Notes: generated by a model from the letters alone, not told the origin. Positions 45,183-54,630 are shown, counted from the stretch's first letter. The stretch is DNA of 64,000 bases from Aquabacter sp. L1I39 (GCF_017742835.1 NZ_CP072392.1:4673597-4737596), one strand, 5' to 3'. Program-made: numbers and translations.

Positions 45183-47747
45183 TCACGGGAGCACGTCGTA
45201 GGACATGCCGAGGAGCCCCGCGACGCGCCGGTTGCTCAGGCCCTTTTCGGCGCTGATCTTGGCGGCGGCGTCGCCATAACGCTCCTTCAGGATGCGCACC
45301 ACCTCCTCCACGAAGGCGGCGGGCACCGTGTCGCCCACGTTGAACGGATCGCGGTGGAACTCGAACGGGGTCGCAAGGATCTGCGCCTTGCCGTCCTTCA
45401 CCGGTCCGATGGTGATGAGGAAATTGTTCGCGTGAGAATATCTATCGGGGTCCACTTCCTTCATCAGAGTGCGCGCGGCGAGGACGGGATCGGCGGCAGT
45501 CCCCACCCCGCGCAAATAGGCTATGGCGATGGGCTGCCAGATGTAGGGAGTCTCATTCCGCCAGGACGGGACCGTGGCGGCCGTTTTCGCTTCGGCCCAC
45601 CGCAATCGCCATGCGAAGCGCTCCTCGGCCGTTCCTGCCAGATCGGCCATGGCCAGCAGGGCGTCGGGACGTCCCGCCTTGGCCGCCCGCGCGAACCAAT
45701 CCGAAGCCTTCACATGATCGGCGGGGTCGAGGCTCCGCCAATAGCCGAGCGTGTTTGCGATGTTGCGTGCGACAGGCTCCATCCAGCCGATGGGGAAAGG
45801 CCAAGCGCGGTCCTTGAGCTTTCGGTAGAGTTCAGCCAGCGCAAAAGCGGCGTTGACGTCGCCAAACTCTTCATAAAGCCGTGCGTACCACGCGGCCGCC
45901 TCAAGCTCGTCGGAGAGAAAGCTTCCCCAGTGATCTGAAAGCAGATGCCCAAGGCAGATCATCGCCGAGGGTTGCCCGCTCTGCGCAGCAGCACGGAGGG
46001 CGGGAAGATCGCTGGTCGCCAAGTTGCGCCAGGAGCCGTCATAATAGCAGGAGCGCTGCGTCACGTCATTGGCGAAGGCGTGGGCCGTCTCGTTGCGCAG
46101 AAAGGTGACGAAGCCCGGATCCGCGTAGAAATGATAGGCGGCCAACGCCGCATCGCGCGCTGCGGCAACGCCCTTGCCATTGTCGTACAGCTGTCCCAGC
46201 AGCATGAGGCGGCCGTCTTCGCCCGCAAGCGGCCTCGTCCGCAGCAGCATCTCGACGGCACGCTCGGGATTGCGCGGCAGAAGCTTGCCCTCTGCCAACG
46301 CGGTCCCATAGGCAATGAGCGCCCTTTCATCATTATAGACGACGGCGATCTCGAAAAAGTCCTCCGCTTCTTGGGCTGTCGTCGCGGCCTTAGCGGCATT
46401 GACATCCCAATAGGCCAAATTCGCCTGCGCCTGCCGGTCATTGGGGGCCGCCTTCTGCAGCAGTACGGTTGCGGCAGCCCGATTGCCCTGCGCGTCGAGC
46501 GAAGCGGCAACCTTGACGGCGGCTTCTCCATCTCCCGCCTCCGCGGCCTTGCGCCTCCACTCGTCGGCCTCGGCGGTCTCACCGGCGCGTCTCAGCCGCT
46601 CGTCGAGACGCTTCATGCCGGCGACAGACCTCGCATCTGCGGCCTTGCGATACCATGCATTGGCCTTCGCATCGTCTTTCGCCGTGCCGATGCCGGATTG
46701 ATAGGCCCAGGCCACGTGCAGCATGGCATTCCGCGATCCGGCTTCGGCGGCCTTTGTCCACCATTCGAGGGCCGCCCCATCGTCGATCGGCCCGCCATCG
46801 CCGTAATGATGCATCCAGCCGATGCTGCGCATCGCTTCGGCGTCTCCGGCGGCTGCGGCCTTGGTCCACCGTGAAAGCGCGACCGCGTCGTCCTCAGGGG
46901 TGCCCTTGCCGAGCGAGTGATAAGTGCCGGCCCATCTCATGGCGAGGACATCACCCAGCGCTGCGGCCTTCTCGTACCACTCGAGAGCCGCGGCGAAGTC
47001 CTGGGGGGTTCCTTCGCCCCGGCTATAGAGCAGGCCGAGCTTTCGCATGCCCTCGGCATCGCCCTCGGACGCGCGCCATTGGTACCAGGCCTTCGCACCG
47101 GCAAAATCGCGCGGCACACCCTTCTGACAGTAGGACAAGAGGGTCGGCAGATCTCTCGCCACGACATGATCGCCGAGCATCACCGCCCGCTCGAAGAAGG
47201 TCATGGCCTTCACGCAATCCTTGGGGACTCCAAGTCCCTCGAGATAGAGGTCTCCGAGAGCGCGAAGGGACCCCACGTCGTCCGATGCCGCAGCCTTTTC
47301 GTACCACGAGCGGGCCTTGCCATAGTCCCGGTCGATGCTCGTGCCATCCCGATAGAGGCTGCCGTACCGATAGAGGCTGCCGAGGTTGCGCATGGCCACG
47401 ACGTGGCCCGCCTCCGCAGCGGCGGCATAGAGCGTGGCCGCTTCGTGCAGGTCCGTTGCAGAGATCTGCAGCGCGCGGCCGAGCTGGAAGGTGAGGCGAG
47501 GATCACCCGGTGCTTCGTTCAACGCCGCGCGGCATGCGGCGATTGCGGCGGGGGCATCGACCTTGTTGAAAGGGACGCCCAGCACACCCGGCGGACGCGA
47601 ACCGTCATCGGGATGCGCCGCGAGCAGGTCGCAGGAATGGGTCGCGGTGGCCGCCTGCGCCGCGCCATTGTCGGCCCCTTGAGCCGGAAGAACTCCAAAC
47701 TGCAGGAAAGCCGCCAAGATGCAGGTGAAGTACAATTTGTTGATCAT
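45183..47747 (-). CDS. Exported SEL1-repeat protein
   Basis: The 854-residue protein begins with a signal peptide (INKLYFTCILAAFLQFGVLP). It contains at least seven SEL1-type TPR repeats between about residues 70 and 400 (for example AAAEAGHVVAMRNLGSLYR, GAKAWYQWRASEGDAEGMRK, ALEWYEKAAALGDVLAMRW). A second helical region with weaker repeats follows, and a C-terminal segment ends in a helix-turn-helix-like stretch (AEKGLSNRRVAGLLGMSYD). SEL1 proteins are scaffolds for protein contacts; in envelope systems they bind exported partners. The start at 47747 has GAGG eight bases before it. It is the largest exported protein of the cluster. Confidence 0.78.
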   Translation of the reverse strand: MINKLYFTCILAAFLQFGVLPAQGADNGAAQAATATHSCDLLAAHPDDGSRPPGVLGVPFNKVDAPAAIAACRAALNEAPGDPRLTFQLGRALQISATDLHEAATLYAAAAEAGHVVAMRNLGSLYRYGSLYRDGTSIDRDYGKARSWYEKAAASDDVGSLRALGDLYLEGLGVPKDCVKAMTFFERAVMLGDHVVARDLPTLLSYCQKGVPRDFAGAKAWYQWRASEGDAEGMRKLGLLYSRGEGTPQDFAAALEWYEKAAALGDVLAMRWAGTYHSLGKGTPEDDAVALSRWTKAAAAGDAEAMRSIGWMHHYGDGGPIDDGAALEWWTKAAEAGSRNAMLHVAWAYQSGIGTAKDDAKANAWYRKAADARSVAGMKRLDERLRRAGETAEADEWRRKAAEAGDGEAAVKVAASLDAQGNRAAATVLLQKAAPNDRQAQANLAYWDVNAAKAATTAQEAEDFFEIAVVYNDERALIAYGTALAEGKLLPRNPERAVEMLLRTRPLAGEDGRLMLLGQLYDNGKGVAAARDAALAAYHFYADPGFVTFLRNETAHAFANDVTQRSCYYDGSWRNLATSDLPALRAAAQSGQPSAMICLGHLLSDHWGSFLSDELEAAAWYARLYEEFGDVNAAFALAELYRKLKDRAWPFPIGWMEPVARNIANTLGYWRSLDPADHVKASDWFARAAKAGRPDALLAMADLAGTAEERFAWRLRWAEAKTAATVPSWRNETPYIWQPIAIAYLRGVGTAADPVLAARTLMKEVDPDRYSHANNFLITIGPVKDGKAQILATPFEFHRDPFNVGDTVPAAFVEEVVRILKERYGDAAAKISAEKGLSNRRVAGLLGMSYDVLP

Positions 47748-47810
47748 CGTCACAGCCTCGACCGTCAGTTCAAGTATCCATGCACTCATGAAAGCAAAAG
47801 GCACGCCGCC

Positions 47811-48539
47811 TCAGCCGCCGGGCGTTGCCCTCACCACCTGCGGGGCCTCCCGCGTCGGCCGGAACAGGACCTCGATGGCGAGCGGCCCCCGCGGGTCGGC
47901 TCCCGTGGCAAGGGCGGTGATGTTGAACAGGAGGCTGCCGATCGGGTTGGCGCCAAGGTCGCTCCCGCCTGCATCTGCGGGCCGGACAGGACCCGTGCGC
48001 ACGATCCTAAAGCGGCCGATGCGGTAGTCCTCGCCCGCGTGCTTGAAGGTCTCGCCGAGGGAGAGAACTTCGGCCACCGACCAGGTCGAACAAATCTGTT
48101 GCCCGGTCGTATCGAGATATGGCCGCGCCGCATCGGACAGACGGATGGTAAATTTGATATAGACGATGTTTTGGGGGCGATCCTCCGTTTCGAAGCTCAC
48201 GACGTCAATCAATTTTTCATTGTGCAGGTCGTCGAGCAGCGGACGCAGTTGGGATATCGACTTAGCACCCCGCTCGTTTGTCTTGGTAAACAGTGCATAA
48301 AACGTAGTGTTTTCGCCCTTTGGCGAGAAATTGATCGGGGTGTGGGGCAGGAGCGTGCGGATCTTCCGGTCGATATAGTCGGAGGGGGAGAAACACTCCC
48401 GGTCGTTCGCGAAATAGGCCTCCACCGCGCGCTTATAGGCGCCGCGCTCGTCGCCGCAGCCCGCGAGGGCCAGGGCCGACAGAAGGGCGAGCGCGATGCG
48501 CGGCCGCCACGATGGTCCGGGATGGCGATGGGCGGACAT
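47811..48539 (-). CDS. Lipoprotein of the CHAT cluster, copy 1
   Basis: The 242-residue protein has a lipoprotein signal (LLSALALAGCGDERG) with lipobox LAGC. The mature N-terminus GCGDERGAYKRAVEAYF matches that of the 377-residue lipoprotein at 49105-50238 (GCGDDKGAYQTALQSYL). Both also share a later strand pattern (GETFKHAGEDYRIGRFRI here, GDIYKEQGESFRKGRYRI there). The two are paralogues. No catalytic motif is visible. The GGAGG before the start supports the chosen ATG. Confidence 0.68.
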   Translation of the reverse strand: MSAHRHPGPSWRPRIALALLSALALAGCGDERGAYKRAVEAYFANDRECFSPSDYIDRKIRTLLPHTPINFSPKGENTTFYALFTKTNERGAKSISQLRPLLDDLHNEKLIDVVSFETEDRPQNIVYIKFTIRLSDAARPYLDTTGQQICSTWSVAEVLSLGETFKHAGEDYRIGRFRIVRTGPVRPADAGGSDLGANPIGSLLFNITALATGADPRGPLAIEVLFRPTREAPQVVRATPGG

Positions 48540-48643
48540 GGATGTACGACCTCCGGTTTGGCTTGTGAGACAGCATCGGACGCCAGGGGACGCGCAAAAT
48601 TCCGGAGGGCGCCCCGTCAATCACCAACGCCCCCGGCCGAGGT

Positions 48644-48943
48644 CTACTGACACGTATTGGCGCCTGCGAACTTGGCGAGGCACTTGTCCATTTCGCTCCA
48701 GAGCGCTCTGTCGATCACGGCCGTCCGGTTCTTCGCGTCGCATCGCATAATGGTGGCGAGCCGAAGATCCCACGGCGCGGAAAGGTAGATTTTTCGGTCC
48801 TCGGGCAGTCTGGGGTCCATTCCGCAGATCTTCATCAACTCGGATCGATTGGCGATCGCCCGGCACCCGCCGCAGGTCTGGGCCTCGGCCGCACTTGCCA
48901 GCGGCAACAAAAGGAGAAGGCCGGCACATATCCGTGTGAGCAT
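48644..48943 (-). CDS. Small exported cysteine-containing protein
   Basis: The 99-residue protein has a signal peptide (LTRICAGLLLLLPLASAAEA) and a mature part with TCGGCRAIANRSELMKIC and six cysteines in all after the signal. The CxxC could be redox-active or form disulfides. I do not recognise a family. GGGAG lies seven bases before the start at 48943. Confidence 0.58.
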   Translation of the reverse strand: MLTRICAGLLLLLPLASAAEAQTCGGCRAIANRSELMKICGMDPRLPEDRKIYLSAPWDLRLATIMRCDAKNRTAVIDRALWSEMDKCLAKFAGANTCQ

Positions 48944-49104
48944 CGTTCGGCTCCCATCTTGAAAAAGAGAAACCGCGAAAGCGCCAACCCTCAGCCTTGG
49001 CCTTTGCCCTTCGCCCATCCTTTCTGGCCCATTCCGGAGCGCTTGGCAGTTGACGGCTCTTGCAGTTCCTTGCGCGGGACGCCGCGCCCGCCGGAACGCG
49101 CACG

Positions 49105-50238
49105 TCAGCCCCCGCGCGCGGTGCGCTGAGCGAAGACGGCGGAGAGCCCGGCCTTCAGGGCGCGCACCTCGCTGTCGGGCTGATTCCGGTACTGGCCGTA
49201 GGCTGCCCTCTGCGCCTCGAAAAACGTCAATAGTTCGTTGAATTTCGTCGACTGGCAGGCGCCTGGCGTGTGGTTCAACAGTCCCATATCAAGCAGCGCA
49301 CGACCGGTCAGGCTACGATCCGACCTTCCGTCAGTGGACGGATCCGCCGCCTTGATCCCCGCGACCTTGTTCAGGGCCGCAGCGTTGAGGCGCGCGGCAT
49401 CGATCGAGACGCGATCGGCCGCGGCGTATTCGGGATAGCGCCTGACGAAATCCGCTTCGCTCCGCGGCGCATCCGGAAAGAGCGCTGCCTCGGCGGGACA
49501 GACCGGTCGGCCCGGAATATCCCGCGGAGTCATTGGCAGGATCATCTCCTTCGGACTGGCGGCCGGCGGCCCGGCGCTTGTCACGGCCTTGGGCACGGCG
49601 GCCGCGTCCGCAATCGCAACACCGTTGCGGGTGATGGCGACGACGACCGGCGGGCTCGCGTCGCGGAAGATCACCTCGACCTCGCCGGTCACGGACCCGA
49701 GCAGCACATCGCCGAGGGTCGGCGGCAACGGAGGGGTTTCCCCGATCCTGTATCGTCCTTTGCGGAAGCTTTCGCCCTGTTCCTTGTAGATGTCGCCAAG
49801 GGACAGGGTCGCCTCCACGCGGCGCGCGGTGCACAGCCCGCGCCCATCGGCGCCGACGCGGCCGGCAAAGGCAGGGGCGGGCTTGAGCGCGATGGAGAAG
49901 CGGATCCTCTGGCGCGACGGGTGATCGAGGGCTGGTAACGGCAGGTCCGAGCGCGTGATGGCCTCGACCTTGACCAGCCCGATCTCCTCGAGCCGCTGGA
50001 GACGCTTCGGCAGGGCATCGGGATCATCGTAACTCAGGACCACGGTCTCGTAGCGCGTCACACCGCCATCGGGCGCGAGACGAAGGGTTGCCGGCAAGGC
50101 GATTTCCTGGCCGATATCGACGCAGCGTGGGCGGGCATCGAGATAAGATTGCAGGGCAGTCTGATAGGCTCCCTTGTCGTCGCCGCAGCCGGCGAGCAGG
50201 AGAGCCAAGCCCGAGAGACAAATCGGCCAACGCGTCAT
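49105..50238 (-). CDS. Lipoprotein of the CHAT cluster, copy 2 with C-terminal extension
   Basis: The 377-residue protein begins with a lipoprotein signal (CLSGLALLLAGCGDDKG). Its first 210 residues are paralogous to the lipoprotein at 47811-48539. A C-terminal extension of about 150 residues (VCPAEAALFPDAPRSEADFV onward) is absent from the shorter copy. No enzyme motif is seen. Paralogous lipoproteins in one operon suggest subunits of an envelope complex. Confidence 0.67.
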   Translation of the reverse strand: MTRWPICLSGLALLLAGCGDDKGAYQTALQSYLDARPRCVDIGQEIALPATLRLAPDGGVTRYETVVLSYDDPDALPKRLQRLEEIGLVKVEAITRSDLPLPALDHPSRQRIRFSIALKPAPAFAGRVGADGRGLCTARRVEATLSLGDIYKEQGESFRKGRYRIGETPPLPPTLGDVLLGSVTGEVEVIFRDASPPVVVAITRNGVAIADAAAVPKAVTSAGPPAASPKEMILPMTPRDIPGRPVCPAEAALFPDAPRSEADFVRRYPEYAAADRVSIDAARLNAAALNKVAGIKAADPSTDGRSDRSLTGRALLDMGLLNHTPGACQSTKFNELLTFFEAQRAAYGQYRNQPDSEVRALKAGLSAVFAQRTARGG

Positions 50239-50272
50239 GGGATAAGCCTTTCCTTATGGAGCGGTGAGGCGG

Positions 50273-51169
50273 CTACCGGGCGATCAGCAAAGGCAGGGGA
50301 TCGACCCGGTTTGCTGGCGGCATGGCCGCGCGCACCGCTGGAGAAGAGGGAGGGATCAGTTCGCCGATGACGCGGGTCTGGACGGGCCGGCCCGGTGTCG
50401 CGAAGCTGGCGGCGACCTGGACGAATTCGATGCGGCCCGGAAAAACAAGCCGCTCCACGGACCGCCCGTTGACATCGATGGTCGCCTTTTTCACCGGCGT
50501 ACCGAGGCTGAACAGCACCTGAACCTGGGCCCTGCGGTCGGTCGGGTTGGAGCGGGCGTCCACATAGGCCTTGGCAGCCGCGCGATCGATCGGGAAGAGA
50601 GCCGGAAGAGAGCGATCAAACTCCACATTCATGGCCGGCACCTTGAAATGCGGGATGCCGCCCCCGCAGAGCCACGTTTCCTGTCCTTCCGTCAGCAGCA
50701 CACCCTTGATCTGCTCGGGCGGCGCCTCGTAGGCGATGGGAAATGCCGCCGCCGCCATGTCATAGGGGCCGAGGCCCACCCATAGCGAGACATCCATGAG
50801 CGGCGCGATCCCGCCGAGGATCGCATCCGTCCGCGCCTCGTACCAGCGGCGGACGTCTTCCCATTCAAACTCGTTATTGTGCTTCAGGGCCGCCCGGCAA
50901 TCGTTCATCGCCACCCAGTAGATGAAGGCCGTGCGCGATCCCAGTTGGCTCCGGTCGAGCTTGAACAGATTGGCGATGGATCTCGCAAAGAAACTTTCAC
51001 CGGCGAGGCGCTCGTTGGTCAGCGTTTGCCAGCCGCCGGCCGGCGGAACCGCCTGCGCCACGGCCGGTGTGGAAGAAAAGGCGCCGGCAAGGCCGGCTCC
51101 CAGCACGCAGGCCAGCAGGCGAACGGCAGCGAAGGTCGCTGTGTAGCGGATGAAGATGGCAAGGCTCAT
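50273..51169 (-). CDS. Exported hypothetical protein
   Basis: The 298-residue protein has a signal peptide (VRLLACVLGAGLAGAF up to PAVAQA) and a mature domain containing SQLGSRTAFIYWVAMNDCRA and VEFDRSLPALFPIDR, unknown to me. The start at 51169 has GGAGAC upstream. It lies 17 bp after the secreted gene at 51187-51879. There are no membrane spans beyond the signal. Confidence 0.62.
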   Translation of the reverse strand: MSLAIFIRYTATFAAVRLLACVLGAGLAGAFSSTPAVAQAVPPAGGWQTLTNERLAGESFFARSIANLFKLDRSQLGSRTAFIYWVAMNDCRAALKHNNEFEWEDVRRWYEARTDAILGGIAPLMDVSLWVGLGPYDMAAAAFPIAYEAPPEQIKGVLLTEGQETWLCGGGIPHFKVPAMNVEFDRSLPALFPIDRAAAKAYVDARSNPTDRRAQVQVLFSLGTPVKKATIDVNGRSVERLVFPGRIEFVQVAASFATPGRPVQTRVIGELIPPSSPAVRAAMPPANRVDPLPLLIAR

Positions 51170-51186
51170 TTCAGTCTCCAACGGGT

Positions 51187-51879
51187 TCACCTGCCGCCGC
51201 CGCGCGGACAGAATTTCGTGCTCATGTATTTCAAGGCCCTGGCGAAGCGGATCTCGGAGCCGTTCGTCAGGTCGCCGCCGGCAGTGAAGGTCGGCTGAGA
51301 GCGCGTGGCGGGAAATTCGCGGGCGTCAAAGGCCACCATGCGGCCGGCCATCAGGGCCCGCGGATCGACCCGCGTCTCGCCTTCGACGGCGGTGGTGAAG
51401 GTGAAGAGCGTGTCCTCGTCGCGGAGGTCAGCCGACACGAGATTGCGGAAATCGAAGGCGTTGACGGTGTAGCGGGGGGAGAAGCGCGCGCCGTTGTTGC
51501 GCCGGTCGTCATTCTCGTCGAGCACCCGGCCGCTGGGCGTGGTCGAATAATCGAGCCGGAACAGCAGGTAGCGGCAGGCATCGAGCGGCTGGAGGCGCCA
51601 GCGTCGATGGAACGTCAACAGGGTCGCGTTCCGGTCGCCAGCCAGCTCGATGTCTTCCGCCCATTTATGGTCCAGCACATATTGCCCGCCCGCCACCGGC
51701 GCCCGCTGCTCCCCGGTGAGAATGTACAAGGCCACCTCGGCGGCGGACTGGGCATGGGCGGGCGACGCAGACGCGAGGAGCGCCAAGGCGCAGCCCGCGA
51801 TCCCGCTCGCCAGAACTGCCGCCGCCTTTCCGATGACGCAGGCGGACAGCGCGAAAACGCGCATCCCGAATGCTTCCAT
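51187..51879 (-). CDS. Exported protein, paralogue A2
   Basis: The 230-residue protein has a signal peptide (ending SPAHAQS). The mature part is clearly related to the 221-residue protein at 52790-53455: both have SAEEVxLxxLTGExxAP-like starts, share RLQPLDACRYLLFRLDYST versus RLQPLDACRYRLFRLNYVT, and have FDFRNLVSADL versus FDFRKLVTAEV, AGRMVAFDAREFP versus GGRMVAFDANEFP and a closing KYMSTKFCP versus KYLQGKFCP. Two conserved cysteines (in DACRY and KFCP) could pair. The start at 51879 has GGGGAGAAGG upstream; ATG 51864 is the alternative. Confidence 0.68.
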   Translation of the reverse strand: MEAFGMRVFALSACVIGKAAAVLASGIAGCALALLASASPAHAQSAAEVALYILTGEQRAPVAGGQYVLDHKWAEDIELAGDRNATLLTFHRRWRLQPLDACRYLLFRLDYSTTPSGRVLDENDDRRNNGARFSPRYTVNAFDFRNLVSADLRDEDTLFTFTTAVEGETRVDPRALMAGRMVAFDAREFPATRSQPTFTAGGDLTNGSEIRFARALKYMSTKFCPRGGGR

Positions 51880-51989
51880 GGACCTTCTCCCCAAATAGCC
51901 AAACCGGCGGCGGATTCAGGTGAAAGCCGATGCCGGCTCCAACTTTCAAAGTGTTCCACGCCGGTGCGGTGGAGGGCGATTGCAGAACC

Positions 51990-52008
51990 TTGCCGTTTGT
52001 TACGGCAA
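51990..52008 (-). terminator. Hairpin downstream of the two-span membrane protein gene
   Basis: TTGCCGTTTGTTACGGCAA has perfect 7-base arms, 14 bp after the stop of the gene at 52022-52750. There is no strong T run behind it on the minus strand, so it may be an attenuator or a stability element instead of a full terminator. Confidence 0.35.
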
Positions 52009-52021
52009 CAGGGCCAAAGAC

Positions 52022-52750
52022 CTATCCGTTGACGTGCTGGGCGAGGATTTCCATCCAGCGCCGCAATTCCATCTGGGTGGCTTTGTCGTGGGGCGTGCGC
52101 GAGCGGAACTTGATGAACCACTCGGGGTGGTCGATGTCGCGCACATCCACATAGAGGCCGGTATTCTCGATCACGCGACTTTCGCGCACCGAATTGGCGA
52201 TGGCTTGCCCGATGCCATGACCCAGATTATGCGAGGCGCCCGTGAGTCCTCCACCGATCACCCCGCCACCGCGCTCGACGATGAGTTCCGGTATCTCGTA
52301 GCGCCAGCTGCGCACGTCACTGAGCGGATAGGTCTTCGCCACCGGATTCCCATTGAAGCGCGCAAGCAGATGCAGACAGCCATTGGCCGAGTCCACCGCG
52401 ATGCCGGTGCCATCCCAGGCGTACTTGTATTTGCAGTCGTTCACCCCTGCGAGCCAGGGGTTCATGTTCACGCGACCGACGTCGCCGAGCTTCCGGCTGA
52501 GGAAGAACAGGAGCGCAAGGGCGAGCACCAGGACGATTACGAACGCAGTCATGCTCGTCTGGCCCCGGTCGGTCTTAGGGTCGACAGCACTCGCCAAGTT
52601 GAAGCTCAGATTGAGGGCGATGAGAATTCCGCCCGCCCAGAAAATAAATCTAAGAAAGCCCCGCACTGACAGCCCCCATTCTGCTCGTGGTGAAATCAGA
52701 ACATCGACATTCGCTCGCCTTTCCGCCCGCCGCCCGTCTCGGTCATACAC
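52022..52750 (-). CDS. Membrane protein with two N-terminal spans, CHAT cluster
   Basis: The 242-residue protein has two spans (FLRFIFWAGGILIALNLSFN and TAFVIVLVLALALLFFLS) and a soluble domain of about 150 residues containing WLAGVNDCKYKYAWDGTGI, DVRSWRYEIPE and a C-terminal RTPHDKATQMELRRWMEIL. A PH-like strand pattern is possible. I do not recognise the family. The annotated ATG is preceded by a palindrome (52751-52762) and a run of twelve G on the coding strand (C at 52773-52784), so the true start could be the GTG just before the first span. Confidence 0.6.
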   Translation of the reverse strand: MYDRDGRRAERRANVDVLISPRAEWGLSVRGFLRFIFWAGGILIALNLSFNLASAVDPKTDRGQTSMTAFVIVLVLALALLFFLSRKLGDVGRVNMNPWLAGVNDCKYKYAWDGTGIAVDSANGCLHLLARFNGNPVAKTYPLSDVRSWRYEIPELIVERGGGVIGGGLTGASHNLGHGIGQAIANSVRESRVIENTGLYVDVRDIDHPEWFIKFRSRTPHDKATQMELRRWMEILAQHVNG

Positions 52751-52772
52751 GCGGCATGCCGCGTCGCGCGTG

Positions 52773-52784
52773 CCCCCCCCCCCC
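52773..52784. repeat. Homopolymer tract of twelve C (G on the coding strand)
   Basis: A run of twelve identical bases lies 23-34 bp upstream of the start of the membrane protein gene on the minus strand. Such tracts slip during replication, and here slippage would alter promoter or leader spacing. Confidence 0.7.
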
Positions 52785-52789
52785 GTGCT

Positions 52790-53455
52790 TCAGAAGGCGC
52801 TGGCCTTCGGGCAGAACTTGCCCTGCAAATACTTCACGGCATCGGCGAAGCGGGTCTCGAACGCGGTACCCTTGGCGCCGGCGATCTGGATGGGCCGGCT
52901 CGTCGGGGTCGGAAATTCGTTTGCGTCGAACGCCACCATCCGCCCGCCAGAGACCGACGCCGGATCGAGCTGCGCCTTGGCCTCGAAGGCCTCAGTGAAG
53001 ATGAATTTGGTGCTGTAACCGATGCCGAAGCGGGAGACTTCGGCCGTCACCAGCTTGCGGAAGTCGAATTCGCTCATGGTGTAGCTCGGCTCCACCGCCG
53101 AGGCCATGCTGCGGCGGGCCTCGGCCTCGGTCACCACGGCGCCGTCGGGGCCGGTGACGTAGTTCAAACGGAACAGCCGATACCGGCAAGCGTCGAGCGG
53201 CTGGAGGCGCCACAGGGTGTGGAACACCACCTCGGTGTTGCGCCCCCCGGAGTGGCCGCCAAGAAACACGGTGGTCTTCCCCGTGTTGTCGATGGCGAAG
53301 CGGCCGTTCGCCTTGGGGGCCTGCGTCTCGCCGGTGAGCAGAAACAGCACGGTCTCCTCGGCGCTTTGCGCCCGGGCCGGCTGTGAGAGGGCGAGGATCC
53401 CCAGTCCGAGGCCTCCCAGGGCGATGAGGTTTCGTCCGATCCTCCAGACGCGCAT
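52790..53455 (-). CDS. Exported protein, paralogue A1
   Basis: The 221-residue protein has a signal peptide (LGLGILALSQPARAQ) and is paralogous to the protein at 51187-51879 across its whole length, with the shared core RLQPLDACRY and the shared end KFCP. No enzyme motif is seen. A good site (GGAG, eight bases) precedes the ATG. The two paralogues flank the membrane protein gene, which suggests duplication of a unit followed by divergence. Confidence 0.7.
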   Translation of the reverse strand: MRVWRIGRNLIALGGLGLGILALSQPARAQSAEETVLFLLTGETQAPKANGRFAIDNTGKTTVFLGGHSGGRNTEVVFHTLWRLQPLDACRYRLFRLNYVTGPDGAVVTEAEARRSMASAVEPSYTMSEFDFRKLVTAEVSRFGIGYSTKFIFTEAFEAKAQLDPASVSGGRMVAFDANEFPTPTSRPIQIAGAKGTAFETRFADAVKYLQGKFCPKASAF

Positions 53456-53736
53456 GGTATCGTCTCCGTCGGAAAAAACTGAGAAACGCCAAAGTCATTC
53501 AGAACAAAGCGTGTCGGGTCCGGCGGGGCCACCCTGCGTCCGGTGCAGCGATCTGGGTGCCGGCTTCTGGACGGACGTCACGGACCCCGACGGGCGGCAA
53601 ACATCCATGGCGGACGGGCGCAGCGCGCGTTTCAGAACGACCGAAACCGCCGCGCGCCAACTGCCGAGCGAACGCCCCCCGTGCAAGGCACATGCTGCAC
53701 TGCAAATACTACCCTGAGCTTAGCCACGACGCACGT

Positions 53737-54630
53737 CTATTCTACGACGCGATAATCGCCGGTGAGGATGGCGTAAGGCCGTCCCGCCTTGCGCAGCCGG
53801 TCGATGGCGCGGTCGATCTCGTCGAGGAAAGCGGAGCCGGCAGCGAAGGGAGCCTGCTCTCCCGCATTTGCGGGCATCGCGGCAAGCCGCAGCTCCTGTT
53901 CCGACCAGATCGCGAAGAGGCGGCACCAACCCGGCGGGCCAAGCACGGTCAAGGCTGGCTCGATGTTGGGATCGCTGATAGGTACACCAAGAGGGCCCGC
54001 CGCCGCCCGAGTGGTCGGCGCGTAGCAGGACGGCATGAGGCAGCTCATCTCGCGCCGCAGATATTCGTCGTTCAGCAGGAGCACATGACCGTCTGCCGGC
54101 ACGGTGAACACCAGCCGCACCTGGGCGCCGATGCGCAGATGCGGAATGGCGGTGGCGCTCTCGACCGGCGCACCGAGCCCGGCACGTCGCGCGGTCACTG
54201 GCTGGATCTTGATGCGGCCGTTCTGGCGGTTGGGATCTGCCAGCCATTTGCGGCGCAGCCGGTCCCCGTCGCCGGCGCCATGCAGGCCGATCCGCGCGCG
54301 TTCGAGAGCGGCCTTCAGATGGTCGATATCCGCCTTCAGATCGTCCACGGACAGTCCTTCAAGGCCGCAATACTTCAGAAGGTGGGACAATTCCTGGTTT
54401 TCTACTGGAGCCTTCCCACCCCTCTTGCGCGTCATCTGCGCCTCGGTGGTTTCCAGCGCGGCCGCCAGGGCCTTGTTGCTGAAATGGCCGATGGAGAACA
54501 GATAGCCCACCACCCCGGCGATATGCTCGATCTTCTCGCCGAGCGCGGGATCACGGAATGGGCGCGTCCCGAGCTGTGCGTCTTGCGGCGCTTCTTCCGG
54601 TGTGTCGTCAGAGCGGGGGGACTTGGCCAT
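53737..54630 (-). CDS. Cytosolic protein with DUF4384-like C-terminal domain, partner of the CHAT protein
   Basis: The 297-residue protein has no signal peptide. Residues about 30-130 are helical and Lys/Arg-rich with an HTH-like segment (FSNKALAAALETTEAQMTRK). The C-terminal half (LRIGAQVRLVFTVPADGHVL, then LLNDEYLRREMSCLMPSC) has the strand pattern of DUF4384, a domain often encoded beside caspase-like peptidases. It lies 113 bp downstream of the CHAT gene. The chosen start MAKSPRSDD is at 54630. It may be a substrate or regulator of the peptidase; that is inference. Confidence 0.6.
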   Translation of the reverse strand: MAKSPRSDDTPEEAPQDAQLGTRPFRDPALGEKIEHIAGVVGYLFSIGHFSNKALAAALETTEAQMTRKRGGKAPVENQELSHLLKYCGLEGLSVDDLKADIDHLKAALERARIGLHGAGDGDRLRRKWLADPNRQNGRIKIQPVTARRAGLGAPVESATAIPHLRIGAQVRLVFTVPADGHVLLLNDEYLRREMSCLMPSCYAPTTRAAAGPLGVPISDPNIEPALTVLGPPGWCRLFAIWSEQELRLAAMPANAGEQAPFAAGSAFLDEIDRAIDRLRKAGRPYAILTGDYRVVE

